64,000 nt of DNA from Eledone cirrhosa (taxonomy: Eukaryota; Mollusca; Cephalopoda; Octopoda; Eledonidae): positions 1,464,595 through 1,528,594 of the forward strand of contig OZ024740.1 in NCBI GenBank assembly GCA_964016885.1. Reading direction: 5' to 3'. The position numbers and the translations under genes are program-made. The notes below the pieces were generated by a model, which worked only from the letters and a program-made list of their open reading frames with translations, did not search any database and was not told the origin of the DNA. Below, one piece after another: positions 31,701 to 47,000 of this stretch. Numbering within the stretch: position 1 is the first letter of the stretch; each line of letters starts with the position of its first letter.

Positions 31701-34700
31701 AACAGATACATTTACAGAATGTCTGACCTGTAGAAATATGGAAATAAAAGGGTTAGTCACATTCTTTACCTGTCTTACAGATACATTTACAGAATGTCTG
31801 ACCTGTAGAAATATGGAAATAAAAGGGTTAGTCACATTCTTTACCTGTCTAACAGATACATTTACAGAATGTCTGACCTGTAGAAATATGGAAACAAAAG
31901 GGTTAGTGACATTCTTTACCTGTCTAACAGATACATATACAGAATGTCTGACCTGTAAAAATATGGAAATAAAAGGGTTAGTCACATTCTTTACCTGTCT
32001 AACAGATACATTTACAGAATGTCTGACCTGTAGAAATATGGAAATAAAAGGGTTAGTCACATTCTTTACCTGTCTAACAGATACATTTACAGAATGTCTG
32101 ACCTGTAGAAATATAGAAATAAAAGGGTTAGTCACATTCTTTACCTGTCTTACAGATACATTTACAGAATGTCTGACCTGTAGAAATATGGAAATAAAAG
32201 GGTTAGCCACATTCTTTACCTGTCTAACAGATACATTTACAGAATGTCTGACCTGTAGAAATATGGAAATAAAAGGGTTAGTCACATTCTTTACCTGTCT
32301 AACAGATACATTTACAGAATGTCTGACCTGTTGAAATATGGAAATAAAAGGGTTAGTCACATTCTTTACCTGTCTAACAGATACATTTACAGAATGTCTG
32401 ACCTGTAGAAATATGGAAATAAAAGGGTTAGTCACATTCTTTACCTGTCTAACAGATACATTTACAGAATGTCTGACCTGTAGAAATATGGAAATAAAAG
32501 GGTTAGTCACATTCTTTACCTGTCTAACAGATACATTTACAGAATGTCTGACCTGTAGAAATATGGAAAGAAAAGGGTTAGTCACATTCTTTACCTGTCT
32601 AACAGATACATTTACAGAATGTCTGACCTGTAGAAATATGGAAATAAAAGGGTTAGTCACATTCTTTACCTGTCTAACAGATACATTTACAGAATGTCTG
32701 ACCTGTAGAAATATGGAAATAAAAGGGTTAGTCACATTCTTTACCTGTCTAACAGATACATTTACAGAATGTCTGACCTGTAGAAATATGGAAATAAAAG
32801 GGTTAGTCACATTCTTTACCAGTCTAACAGATACATTTACAGAATGTCTGACCTGTAGAAATATGGAAATAAAAGGGTTAGTCACATTCTTTACCTGTCT
32901 TACAGATACATTTACAGAATGTCTGACCTGTAGAAATATGGAAATAAAAGGGTTAGTCACATTCTTTACCTGTCTAACAGATACATTTACAGAATGTCTG
33001 ACCTGTAGAAATATGGAAACAAAAGGGTTAGTGACATTCTTTACCTGTCTAACAGATACATATACAGAATGTCTGACCTGTAAAAATATGGAAATAAAAG
33101 GGTTAGTCACATTCTTTACCTGTCTAACAGATACATTTACAGAATGTCTGACCTGTAGAAATATGGAAATAAACGGGTTAGTCACATTCTTTACCTGTCT
33201 TACAGATACATTTACAGAATGTCTGACCTGTAGAAATATGGAAATAAAAGGGTTAGTCACATTCTTTACCTGTCTAACAGATACATTTACAGAATGTCTG
33301 ACCTGTAGAAATATGGAAATAAAAGGGTTAGTCACATTCTTTACCTGTCTAACAGATACATTTACAGAATGTCTGACCTGTAGAAATATGGAAATAAAAG
33401 GGTTAGTCACATTCTTTACCTGTCTAACAGATACATTTACAGAATGTCTGACCTGTAGAAATATGGAAATAAAAGGGTTAGTCACATTCTTTACCTGTCT
33501 AACAGATACATTTACAGAATGTCTGACCTGCAGAAATATGGAAATAAAAGGGTTAGTCACATTCTTTACCTGTCTAACAGATACATTTACAGAATGTCTG
33601 ACCTGTAGAAATATGGAAACAAAAGGGTTAGTGACATTCTTTACATGTCTAACAGATACATATACAGAATGTCTGACCTGTAGAAATATGGAAATAAAAG
33701 TGTTAGTCACATTCTTTACCTGTCTAACAGATACATTTACAGAATGTCTGACCTGTAGAAATATGGAAATAAAAGGGTTAGTCACATTCTTTACCTGTCT
33801 AACAGATACATTTACAGAATGTCTGACCTGTAGAAATATGGAAATAAAAGGGTTAGTCACATTCTTTACCTGTCTAACAGATACATTTACAGAATGTCTG
33901 ACCTGTAGAAATATGGAAATAAAAGGGTTAGTCACATTCTTTACCTGTCTAACAGATACATTTACAGAATGTCTGACATGTAGAAATATGGAAATAAAAG
34001 GGTTAGTCACATTCTTTACATATCTAACAGATACATTTACAGAATGTCTGACCTATAGAAATATGGAAATAAAAGTGTTAGTCACATTCTTTACCTGTCT
34101 AACAGATACATGTACAGAATGTCTGACCTGTAGAAATATGGAAATAAAAGGGTTAGTCACATTCTTTACCTGTCTTACAGATACATTTACAGAATGTCTG
34201 ACCTGTAGAAATATGGAAATAAAAGGGTTAGTCACATTCTTTACCTGTCTAACAGATACATTTACAGAATGTCTGACCTGCAGAAATATGGAAATAAAAG
34301 GGTTAGTCACATTCTTTACCTGTCTAACAGATACATTTACAGAATGTCTGACCTGTAGAAATATGGAAAAAAAAGGGTTAGTGACATTCTTTACCTGTCT
34401 AACAGATACATTTACAGAATGTCTGACCTGTAAAAATATGGAAATAAAAGGGTTAGTCACATTCTTTACCTGTCTAACAGATACATTTACAGAATGTCTG
34501 ACCTGTAGAAATATGGAAATAAAAGGGTTAGTCACATTCTTTACCTGTCTTACAGATACATTTACAGAATGTCTGACCTGTAGAAATATGGAAATAAAAG
34601 TGTTAGTCACATTCTTTACCTGTCTAACAGATACATTTACAGAATGTCTGACCTGTAGAAATATGGAAATAAAAGGGTTAGTCACATTCTTTACCAGTCT

Positions 34701-37616
34701 AACAGATACATTTACAGAATGTCTGACCTGTAGAAATATGGAAATAAAAGGGTTAGTCACATTCTTTACCTGTCTAACAGATACATTTACAGAATGTCTG
34801 ACCTGTAGAAATATGGAAATAAAAGGGTTAGTCACATTCTTTACCTGTCTAACAGATACATTTACAGAATGTCTGACCTGTAGAAATATGGAAATAAAAG
34901 GGTTAGTCACATTCTTTACCTGTCTAACAGATACATTTACAGAATGTCTGACCTGTAGAAATATGGAAACAAAAGGGTTAGTGACATTCTTTACCTGTCT
35001 AACAGATACATATACAGAATGTCTGACCTGTAAAAATATGGAAATAAAAGGGTTAGTCACATTCTTTACCTGTCTAACAGATACATTTACAGAATGTCTG
35101 AGCTGTAGAAATATGGAAAAAAAAGGGTTAGTCACATTCTTTACCTGTCTAACACATACATTTACAGAATGTCTGACCTGTAGAAATATGGAAACAAAAG
35201 GGTTAGTGACATTCTTTACCTGTCTAACAGATACATTTACAGAATGTCTGACCTGTAGAAATATGGAAATAAAAGGGTTAGTCACATTCTTTACCTGTCT
35301 AACAGATACATTTACAGAATGTCTGACCTGTAGAAATATGGAAATAAAAGGGTTAGTCACATTCTTTACCTGTCTAACAGATACATTTACAGAATGTCTG
35401 ACCTGTAGAAATATGGAAATAAAAGGGTTAGTCACATTCTTTACCTGTCTAACAGATACATTTACAGAATGTCTGACCTGTAGAAATATGGAAATAAAAG
35501 GGTTAGTCACATTCTTTACCTGTCTAACAGATACATTTACAGAATGTCTGACCTGTAGAAATATGGAAATAAAAGGGTTAGTCACATTCTTTACCTGTCT
35601 AACAGATACATTTACAGAATGTCTGACCTGTAGAAATATGGAAATAAAAGGGTTAGTCACATTCTTTACCTGTCTAACAGATACATTTACAGAATGTCTG
35701 ACCTGTAGAAATATGGAAATAAAAGGGTTAGTCACATTCTTTACCTGTCTAACAGATACATTTACAGAATGTCTGACCTGTAGAAATATGGAAATAAAAG
35801 GGTTAGTCACATTCTTTACCTGTCTAACAGATACATTTACAGAATGTCTGACCTGTAGAAATATGGAAATAAAAGGGTTAGTCACATTCTTTACCTGTCT
35901 AACAGATACATTTACAGAATGTCTGACCTGTAGAAATATGGAAACAAAAGGGTTAGTGACATTCTTTACCTGTCTAACAGATACATATACAGAATGTCTG
36001 ACCTGTAAAAATATGGAAATAAAAGGGTTAGTCACATTCTTTACCTGTCTAACAGATACATTTACAGAATGTCTGAGCTGTAGAAATATAGAAAAAAAAG
36101 GGTTAGTCACATTCTTTACCTGTCTAACAGATACATTTACAGAATGTCTGACCTGTAGAAATATGGAAACAAAAGGGTTAGTGACATTCTTTACCTGTCT
36201 AACAGATACATATACAGAATGTCTGACCTGTAAAAATATGGAAATAAAAGGGTTAGTCACATTCTTTACCTGTCTAACAGATACATTTACAGAATGTCTG
36301 ACCTGCAGAAATATGGAAATAAAAGGGTTAGTCACATTCTTTACCTGTCTTACAGATACATTTACAGAATGTCTGACCTGTAGAAATATGGAAATAAAAG
36401 GGTTAGTCACATTCTTTACCTGTCTAACAGATACATTTACAGAATGTCTGACCTGTAGAAATATAGAAACAAAAGGGTTAGTGACATTCTTTACCTGTCT
36501 AACAGATACATATACAGAATGTCTGACCTGTAAAAATATGGAAATAAAAGGGTTAGTCACATTCTTTACCTGTCTAACAGATACATTTACAGAATGTCTG
36601 ACCTGTAGAAATATGGAAATAAAAGGGTTAGTCACATTCTTTACCTGTCTAACAGATACATTTACAGAATATCTGACCTGTAGAAATATGGAAATAAAAG
36701 GGTTAGTCACATTCTTTACCTGTCTAACAGATACATTTACAGAATGTCTGACCTGTAGAAATATGGAAATAAAAGGGTTAGTCACATTCTTTACCTGTCT
36801 AACAGATACATTTACAGAAAGTCTGACCTGTAGAAATATGGAAACAAAAGGGTTAGTGACATTCTTTACCTGTCTAACAGATACATATACAGAATGTCTG
36901 ACCTGTAAAAATATGGAAATAAAAGGGTTAGTCACATTCTTTACCTGTCTAACAGATACATTTACAGAATGTCTGACCTGTAGAAATATGGAAATAAAAG
37001 GGTTAGTCACATTCTTTACCTGTCTAACAGATACATTTACAGAATGTCTGACCTGTAGAAATATGGAAATAAAAGGGTTAGTCACATTCTTTACCTGTCT
37101 TACAGATACATTTACAGAATGTCTGACCTGTAGAAATATGGAAATAAAAGGGTTAGTCACATTCTTTACCTGTCTAACAGATACATTTACAGAATGTCTG
37201 ACCTGTAGAAATATGGAAACAAAAGGGTTAGTGACATTCTTTACCTGTCTAACAGATACATATACAGAATGTCTGACCTGTAAAAATATGGAAATAAAAG
37301 GGTTAGTCACATTCTTTACCTGTCTAACAGATACATTTACAGAATGTCTGACCTGTAGAAATATGGAAATAAAAGGGTTAGTCACATTCTTTACCTGTCT
37401 AACAGATACATTTACAGAATGTCTGACCTGTAGAAATATAGAAATAAAAGGGTTAGTCACATTCTTTACCTGTCTTACAGATACATTTACAGAATGTCTG
37501 ACCTGTAGAAATATGGAAATAAAAGGGTTAGTCACATTCTTTACCTGTCTAACAGATACATTTACAGAATGTCTGACCTGTAGAAATATGGAAATAAAAG
37601 GGTTAGTCACATTCTT

Positions 37617-40600
37617 TACATATCTAAGAGATACATTTACAGAATGTCTGACCTATAGAAATATGGAAATAAAAGTGTTAGTCGCATTCTTTACCTGTCT
37701 AACAGATACATGTACAGAATGTCTGACCTGTAGAAATATGGAAATAAAAGGGTTAGTCACATTCTTTACCTGTCTTACAGATACATTTACAGAATGTCTG
37801 ACCTGTAGAAATATGGAAATAAAAGGGTTAGTCACATTCTTTACCTGTCTAACAGATACATTTACAGAATGTCTGACCTGCAGAAATATGGAAATAAAAG
37901 GGTTAGTCACATTCTTTACCTGTCTAACAGATACATTTACAGAATGTCTAACCTGTAGAAATATGGAAAAAAAAGGGTTAGTGACATTCTTTACCTGTCT
38001 AACAGATACATTTACAGAATGTCTGACCTGTAAAAATATGGAAATAAAAGGGTTAGTCACATTCTTTACCTGTCTAACAGATACATTTACAGAATGTCTG
38101 ACCTGTAGAAATATGGAAATAAAAGGGTTAGTCACATTCTTTACCTGTCTTACAGATACATTTACAGAATGTCTGACCTGTAGAAATATGGAAATAAAAG
38201 TGTTAGTCACATTCTTTACCTGTCTAACAGATACATTTACAGAATGTCTGACCTGTAGAAATATGGAAATAAAAGGGTTAGTCACATTCTTTACCAGTCT
38301 AACAGATACATTTACAGAATGTCTGACCTGTAGAAATATGGAAATAAAAGGGTTAGTCACATTCTTTACCTGTCTAACAGATACATTTACAGAATGTCTG
38401 ACCTGTAGAAATATGGAAATAAAAGGGTTAGTCACATTCTTTACCTGTCTAACAGATACATTTACAGAATGTCTGACCTGTAGAAATATGGAAATAAAAG
38501 GGTTAGTCACATTCTTTACCTGTCTAACAGATACATTTACAGAATGTCTGACCTGTAGAAATATGGAAACAAAAGGGTTAGTGACATTCTTTACCTGTCT
38601 AACAGATACATATACAGAATGTCTGACCTGTAAAAATATGGAAATAAAAGGGTTAGTCACATTCTTTACCTGTCTAACAGATACATTTACAGAATGTCTG
38701 AGCTGTAGAAATATGGAAAAAAAAGGGTTAGTCACATTCTTTACCTGTCTAACAGATACATTTACAGAATGTCTGACCTGTAGAAATATGGAAACAAAAG
38801 GGTTAGTGACATTCTTTACCTGTCTAACAGATACATATACAGAATGTCTGACCTGTAAAAATATGGAAATAAAAGGGTTAGTCACGTTCTTTACCTGTCT
38901 AACAGATACATTTACAGAATGTCTGACCTGCAGAAATATGGAAATAAAAGGGTTAGTCACATTCTTTACCTGTCTTACAGATACATTTACAGAATGTCTG
39001 ACCTGTAGAAATATGGAAATAAAAGGGTTAGTCACATTCTTTACCTGTCTAACAGATACATTTACAGAATGTCTGACCTGTAGAAATATAGAAACAAAAG
39101 GGTTAGTGACATTCTTTACCTGTCTAACAGATACATATACAGAATGTCTGACCTGTAAAAATATGGAAATAAAAGGGTTAGTCACATTCTTTACCTGTCT
39201 AACAGATACATTTACAGAATGTCTGACCTGTAGAAATATGGAAATAAAAGGGTTAGTCACATTCTTTACCTGTCTAACAGATACATTTACAGAATATCTG
39301 ACCTGTAGAAATATGGAAATAAAAGGGTTAGTCACATTCTTTACCTGTCTAACATATACATTTACAGAATGTCTGACCTGTAGAAATATGGAAATAAAAG
39401 GGTTAGTCACATTCTTTACCTGTCTAACAGATACATTTACAGAAAGTCTGACCTGTAGAAATATGGAAACAAAAGGGTTAGTGACATTCTTTACCTGTCT
39501 AACAGATACATATACAGAATGTCTGACCTGTAAAAATATGGAAATAAAAGGGTTAGTCACATTCTTTACCTGTCTAACAGATACATTTACAGAATGTCTG
39601 ACCTGTAGAAATATGGAAATAAAAGGGTTAGTCACATTCTTTACCTGTCTAACAGATACATTTACAGAATGTCTGACCTGTAGAAATATGGAAATAAAAG
39701 GGTTAGTCACATTCTTTACCTGTCTTACAGATACATTTACAGAATGTCTGACCTGTAGAAATATGGAAATAAAAGGGTTAGTCACATTCTTTACCTGTCT
39801 AACAGATACATTTACAGAATGTCTGACCTGTAGAAATATGGAAACAAAAGGGTTAGTGACATTCTTTACCTGTCTAACAGATACATATACAGAATGTCTG
39901 ACCTGTAAAAATATGGAAATAAAAGGGTTAGTCACATTCTTTACCTGTCTAACAGATACATTTACAGAATGTCTGACCTGTAGAAATATGGAAATAAAAG
40001 GGTTAGTCACATTCTTTACCTGTCTAACAGATACATTTACAGAATGTCTGACCTGTAGAAATATAGAAATAAAAGGGTTAGTCACATTCTTTACCTGTCT
40101 TACAGATACATTTACAGAATGTCTGACCTGTAGAAATATGGAAATAAAAGGGTTAGCCACATTCTTTACCTGTCTAACAGATACATTTACAGAATGTCTG
40201 ACCTGTAGAAATATGGAAATAAAAGGGTTAGTCACATTCTTTACCTGTCTAACAGATACATTTACAGAATGTCTGACCTGTTGAAATATGGAAATAAAAG
40301 GGTTAGTCACATTCTTTACCTGTCTAACAGATACATTTACAGAATGTCTGACCTGTAGAAATATGGAAATAAAAGGGTTAGTCACATTCTTTACCTGTCT
40401 AACAGATACATTTACAGAATGTCTGACCTGTAGAAATATGGAAATAAAAGGGTTAGTCACATTCTTTACCTGTCTAACAGATACATTTACAGAATGTCTG
40501 ACCTGTAGAAATATGGAAAGAAAAGGGTTAGTCACATTCTTTACCTGTCTAACAGATACATTTACAGAATGTCTGACCTGTAGAAATATGGAAATAAAAG

Positions 40601-41366
40601 GGTTAGTCACATTCTTTACCTGTCTAACAGATACATTTACAGAATGTCTGACCTGTAGAAATATGGAAATAAAAGGGTTAGTCACATTCTTTACCTGTCT
40701 AACAGATACATTAAACAGAATGTCTGACCTGTAGAAATATGGAAATAAAAGGGTTAGTCACATTCTTTACCTGTCTAACAGATACATTTACAGAATGTCT
40801 GACCTGTAGAAATATGGAAATAAAAGGGTTAGTCACATTCTTTACCTGTCTTACAGATACATTTACAGAATGTCTGACCTGTAGAAATATGGAAATAAAA
40901 GGGTTAGTCACATTCTTTACCTGTCTAACAGATACATTTACAGAATGTCTGACCTGTAGAAATATGGAAACAAAAGGGTTAGTGACATTCTTTACCTGTC
41001 TAACAGATACATATACAGAATGTCTGACCTGTAAAAATATGGAAATAAAAGGGTTAGTCACATTCTTTACCTGTCTAACAGATACATTTACAGAATGTCT
41101 GACCTGTAGAAATATAGAAATAAAAGGGTTAGTCACATTCTTTACCTGTCTTACAGATACATTTACAGAATGTCTGACCTGTAGAAATATGGAAATAAAA
41201 GGGTTAGCCACATTCTTTACCTGTCTAACAGATACATTTACAGAATGTCTGACCTGTAGAAATATGGAAATAAAAGGGTTAGTCACATTCTTTACCTGTC
41301 TAACAGATACATTTACAGAATGTCTGACATGTAGAAATATGGAAATAAAAGGGTTAGTCACATTCT
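37617..41366. repeat. Higher-order repeat block, about 50 monomers, copy 3
   Basis: It starts at the CATATCTAAG/CATATCTAAC variant monomer and includes, in order, the TGTACAGAATG variant, AAAGTGTTAG, AGTCTAACAG, GAGCTGTAG, ATATAGAAACAAAAG, GAATATCTG, CATATACATTT, GAAAGTCTG, GGGTTAGCC and the TTGAAATATGG (TGA) variant at 40281. The same order is repeated in the next block. Confidence 0.88.
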
Positions 41367-44035
41367 TTACATATCTAACAGATACATTTACAGAATGTCT
41401 GACCTATAGAAATATGGAAATAAAAGTGTTAGTCACATTCTTTACCTGTCTAACAGATACATGTACAGAATGTCTGACCTGTAGAAATATGGAAATAAAA
41501 GGGTTAGTCACATTCTTTACCTGTCTTACAGATACATTTACAGAATGTCTGACCTGTAGAAATATGGAAATAAAAGGGTTAGTCACATTCTTTACCTGTC
41601 TAACAGATACATTTACAGAATGTCTGACCTGCAGAAATATGGAAATAAAAGGGTTAGTCACATTCTTTACCTGTCTAACAGATACATTTACAGAATGTCT
41701 GACCTGTAGAAATATGGAAAAAAAAGGGTTAGTGACATTCTTTACCTGTCTAACAGATACATTTACAGAATGTCTGACCTGTAAAAATATGGAAATAAAA
41801 GGGTTAGTCACATTCTTTACCTGTCTAACAGATACATTTACAGAATGTCTGACCTGTAGAAATATGGAAATAAAAGGGTTAGTCACATTCTTTACCTGTC
41901 TTACAGATACATTTACAGAATGTCTGACCTGTAGAAATATGGAAATAAAAGTGTTAGTCACATTCTTTACCTGTCTAACAGATACATTTACAGAATGTCT
42001 GACCTGTAGAAATATGGAAATAAAAGGGTTAGTCACATTCTTTACCAGTCTAACAGATACATTTACAGAATGTCTGACCTGTAGAAATATGGAAATAAAA
42101 GGGTTAGTCACATTCTTTACCTGTCTAACAGATACATTTACAGAATGTCTGACCTGTAGAAATATGGAAATAAAAGGGTTAGTCACATTCTTTACCTGTC
42201 TAACAGATACATTTACAGAATGTCTGACCTGTAGAAATATGGAAATAAAAGGGTTAGTCACATTCTTTACCTGTCTAACAGATACATTTACAGAATGTCT
42301 GACCTGTAGAAATATGGAAACAAAAGGGTTAGTGACATTCTTTACCTGTCTAACAGATACATATACAGAATGTCTGACCTGTAAAAATATGGAAATAAAA
42401 GGGTTAGTCACATTCTTTACCTGTCTAACAGATACATTTACAGAATGTCTGAGCTGTAGAAATATGGAAAAAAAAGGGTTAGTCACATTCTTTACCTGTC
42501 TAACAGATACATTTACAGAATGTCTGACCTGTAGAAATATGGAAACAAAAGGGTTAGTGACATTCTTTACCTGTCTAACAGATACATATACAGAATGTCT
42601 GACCTGTAAAAATATGGAAATAAAAGGGTTAGTCACATTCTTTACCTGTCTAACAGATACATTTACAGAATGTCTGACCTGCAGAAATATGGAAATAAAA
42701 GGGTTAGTCACATTCTTTACCTGTCTTACAGATACATTTACAGAATGTCTGACCTGTAGAAATATGGAAATAAAAGGGTTAGTCACATTCTTTACCTGTC
42801 TAACAGATACATTTACAGAATGTCTGACCTGTAGAAATATAGAAACAAAAGGGTTAGTGACATTCTTTACCTGTCTAACAGATACATATACAGAATGTCT
42901 GACCTGTAAAAATATGGAAATAAAAGGGTTAGTCACATTCTTTACCTGTCTAACAGATACATTTACAGAATGTCTGACCTGTAGAAATATGGAAATAAAA
43001 GGGTTAGTCACATTCTTTACCTGTCTAACAGATACATTTACAGAATATCTGACCTGTAGAAATATGGAAATAAAAGGGTTAGTCACATTCTTTACCTGTC
43101 TAACATATACATTTACAGAATGTCTGACCTGTAGAAATATGGAAATAAAAGGGTTAGTCACATTCTTTACCTGTCTAACAGATACATTTACAGAAAGTCT
43201 GACCTGTAGAAATATGGAAACAAAAGGGTTAGTGACATTCTTTACCTGTCTAACAGATACATATACAGAATGTCTGACCTGTAAAAATATGGAAATAAAA
43301 GGGTTAGTCACATTCTTTACCTGTCTAACAGATACATTTACAGAATGTCTGACCTGTAGAAATATGGAAATAAAAGGGTTAGTCACATTCTTTACCTGTC
43401 TAACAGATACATTTACAGAATGTCTGACCTGTAGAAATATGGAAATAAAAGGGTTAGTCACATTCTTTACCTGTCTTACAGATACATTTACAGAATGTCT
43501 GACCTGTAGAAATATGGAAATAAAAGGGTTAGTCACATTCTTTACCTGTCTAACAGATACATTTACAGAATGTCTGACCTGTAGAAATATGGAAACAAAA
43601 GGGTTAGTGACATTCTTTACCTGTCTAACAGATACATATACAGAATGTCTGACCTGTAAAAATATGGAAATAAAAGGGTTAGTCACATTCTTTACCTGTC
43701 TAACAGATACATTTACAGAATGTCTGACCTGTAGAAATATGGAAATAAAAGGGTTAGTCACATTCTTTACCTGTCTAACAGATACATTTACAGAATGTCT
43801 GACCTGTAGAAATATAGAAATAAAAGGGTTAGTCACATTCTTTACCTGTCTTACAGATACATTTACAGAATGTCTGACCTGTAGAAATATGGAAATAAAA
43901 GGGTTAGCCACATTCTTTACCTGTCTAACAGATACATTTATAGAATGTCTGACCTGTAGAAATATGGAAATAAAAGGGTTAGTCACATTCTTTACCTGTC
44001 TAACAGATACATTTACAGAATGTCTGACCTGTTGA
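41367..44035. repeat. Higher-order repeat block, copy 4 (partial)
   Basis: It matches 37617-40284 monomer by monomer, including the rare GAATATCTG, CATATACATTT and TGA variants, offset by 3751 bp (50 monomers plus one inserted base at about 40712). Related but rearranged copies start at the same CATATCTAAC variant at 29367 and 34017; the first such variant is at 23217. Confidence 0.88.
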
Positions 44036-47000
44036 AATATGGAAATAAAAGGGTTAGTCACATTCTTTACCTGTCTAACAGATACATTTACAGAATGTCT
44101 GACCTGTAGAAATATGGAAATAAAAGGGTTAGTCACATTCTTTACCTGTCTAACAGATACATTTACAGAATGTCTGACCTGTAGAAATATGGAAATAAAA
44201 GGGTTAGTCACATTCTTTACCTGTCTAACAGATACATTTACAGAATGTCTGACCTGTAGAAATATGGAAACAAAAGGGTTAGTGACATTCTTTACATGTC
44301 TAACAGATACATATACAGAATGTCTGACCTGTAGAAATATGGAAATAAAAGTGTTAGTCACATTCTTTACCTGTCTAACAGATACATTTACAGAATGTCT
44401 GACCTGTAGAAATATGGAAATAAAAGGGTTAGTCACATTCTTTACCTGTCTAACAGATACATTTACAGAATGTCTGACCTGTAGAAATATGGAAATAAAA
44501 GGGTTAGTCACATTCTTTACCTGTCTAACAGATACATTTACAGAATGTCTGACCTGTAGAAATATGGAAACAAAAGGGTTAGTGACATTCTTTACATGTC
44601 TAACAGATACATATACAGAATGTCTGACCTGTAGAAATATGGAAATAAAAGTGTTAGTCACATTCTTTACCTGTCTAACAGATACATTTACAGAATGTCT
44701 GACCTGTAGAAATATGGAAATAAAAGGGTTAGTCACATTCTTTACCTGTCTAACAGATACATTTACAGAATGTCTGACCTGTAGAAATATGGAAATAAAA
44801 GGGTTAGTCACATTCTTTACCTGTCTAACAGATACATTTACAGAATGTCTGACCTGTAGAAATATGGAAATAAAAGGGTTAGTGACATTCTTTACCTGTC
44901 TAACAGATACATATACAGAATGTCTGACCTGTAAAAATATGGAAATAAAAGGGTTAGTCACATTCTTTACCAGTCTAACAGATACATTTACAGAATGTCT
45001 GACCTGTAGAAATATGGAAATAAAAGGGTTAGTCACATTCTTTACCTGTCTAACAGATACATTTACAGAATGTCTGACCTGTAGAAATATGGAAACAAAA
45101 GGGTTAGTCACATTCTTTACCTGTCTAACAGATACATTTACAGAATGTCTGACCTGTAGAAATATGGAAATAAACGGGTTAGTCACATTCTTTACCTGTC
45201 TTACAGATACATTTACACAGAATGTCTGACCTGTAGAAACATGGAAATAAAAGGGTTAGTCACATTCTTTACCTGTCTAACAGATACATTACAGAATGTC
45301 TGACCTGTAGAAATATGGAAATAAAAGGGTTAGTCACATTATTTACCTGTCTTACAGATACATTTACAGAATGTCTGACCTGTAGAAATATGGAAATAAA
45401 AGGGTTAGTCACATTCTTTACCTGTCTAACAGATACATTTACAGAATGTCTGACCTGTAAAAATATGGTAATAAAAGGGTTAGTCACATTCTTTACCTGT
45501 CTAAAAGATATATTGTCAGAATGTCTGACCTGTAGAAATATGGAAACAAAAGGGTTAGTGACATTCTTTACCTGTCTAACAGATACATATACAGAATGTC
45601 TGACCTGTAAAAATATGGAAATAAAAGGCTTAGTCACATTCTTTACCTGTCTAACAGATACATTTACAGAATGTCTGACCTGTAGAAATATGGAAATAAA
45701 AGGGTTAGTCACATTATTTACCTGTCTTACAGATACATTTACAGAATGTCTGACCTGTAGAAATATGGAAATAAAAGGGTTAGTCACATTCTTTACCTGT
45801 CTAACAGATACATTTACAGAATGTCTGACCTGTAGAAATATGGAAATAAAAGGGTTAGTCACATTCTTTACCTGTCTAACAGATACATTTACAGAATGTC
45901 TGACCTGTAGAAATATGGAAATAAAAGGGTTAGTCACATTCTTTACCTGTCTAACAGATACATTTACAGAATGTCTGACCTGTAGAAATATGGAAATAAA
46001 AGGGTTAGTCACATTCTTTACCTGTCTAACAGATACATTTACAGAATGTCTGACCTGTAGAAATATGGAAATAAAAGGGTTAGTCACATTCTTTACCTGT
46101 CTAACAGATACATTTACAGAATGTCTGACCTGTAGAAATATGGAAATAAAAGGGTTAGTCACATTCTTTACCTGTCTAACAGATACATTTACAGAATGTC
46201 TGACCTGTAGAAATATGGAAATAAAAGGGTTAGTCACATTCTTTACCTGTCTAACAGATACATTTACAGAATGTCTGACCTGTAGAAATATGGAAATAAA
46301 AGGGTTAGTCACATTCTTTACCTGTCTAACAGATACATTTACAGAATGTCTGACTGTAGAAGTATGGAAATAAAAGGGTTAGTCACATTCTTTACCTGTC
46401 TAACAGATACATTTACAGAATGTCTGACCTGTAGAAATATGGAAATAAAAGGGTTAGTCACATTATTTACCTGTCTTACAGATACATTTACAGAATGTCT
46501 GACCTGTAGAAATATGGAAATAAAAGGGTTAGTCACATTCTTTACCTGTCTAACAGATACATTTACAGAATGTCTGACCTGTAGAAATATGGAAATAAAA
46601 GGGTTAGTCACATTCTTTACCTGTCTAACAGATACATTTACAGAATGTCTGACCTGTAGAAATATGGAAATAAAAGGGTTAGTCACATTCTTTACCTGTC
46701 TAACAGATACATTTACAGAATGTCTGACCTGTAGAAATATGGAAATAAAAGGGTTAGTCACATTCTTTACCTGTCTAACAGATACATTTACAGAATGTCT
46801 GACCTGTAGAAATATGGAAATAAAAGGGTTAGTCACATTCTTTACCTGTCTAACAGATACATTTACAGAATGTCTGACCTGTAGAAATATGGAAATAAAA
46901 GGGTTAGTCACATTCTTTACCTGTCTAACAGATACATTTACAGAATGTCTGACCTGTAGAAATATGGAAATAAAAGGGTTAGTCACATTCTTTACCTGTC

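Noticed and set aside
22813..32334. A 3173-residue plus-strand open frame, and similarly long frames on both strands through 56787, as giant repeat proteins
   Set aside because: They are 75-bp satellite read in 25-residue periods, open on both strands at once. Variation is not biased towards silent changes, and breaks coincide only with indels.
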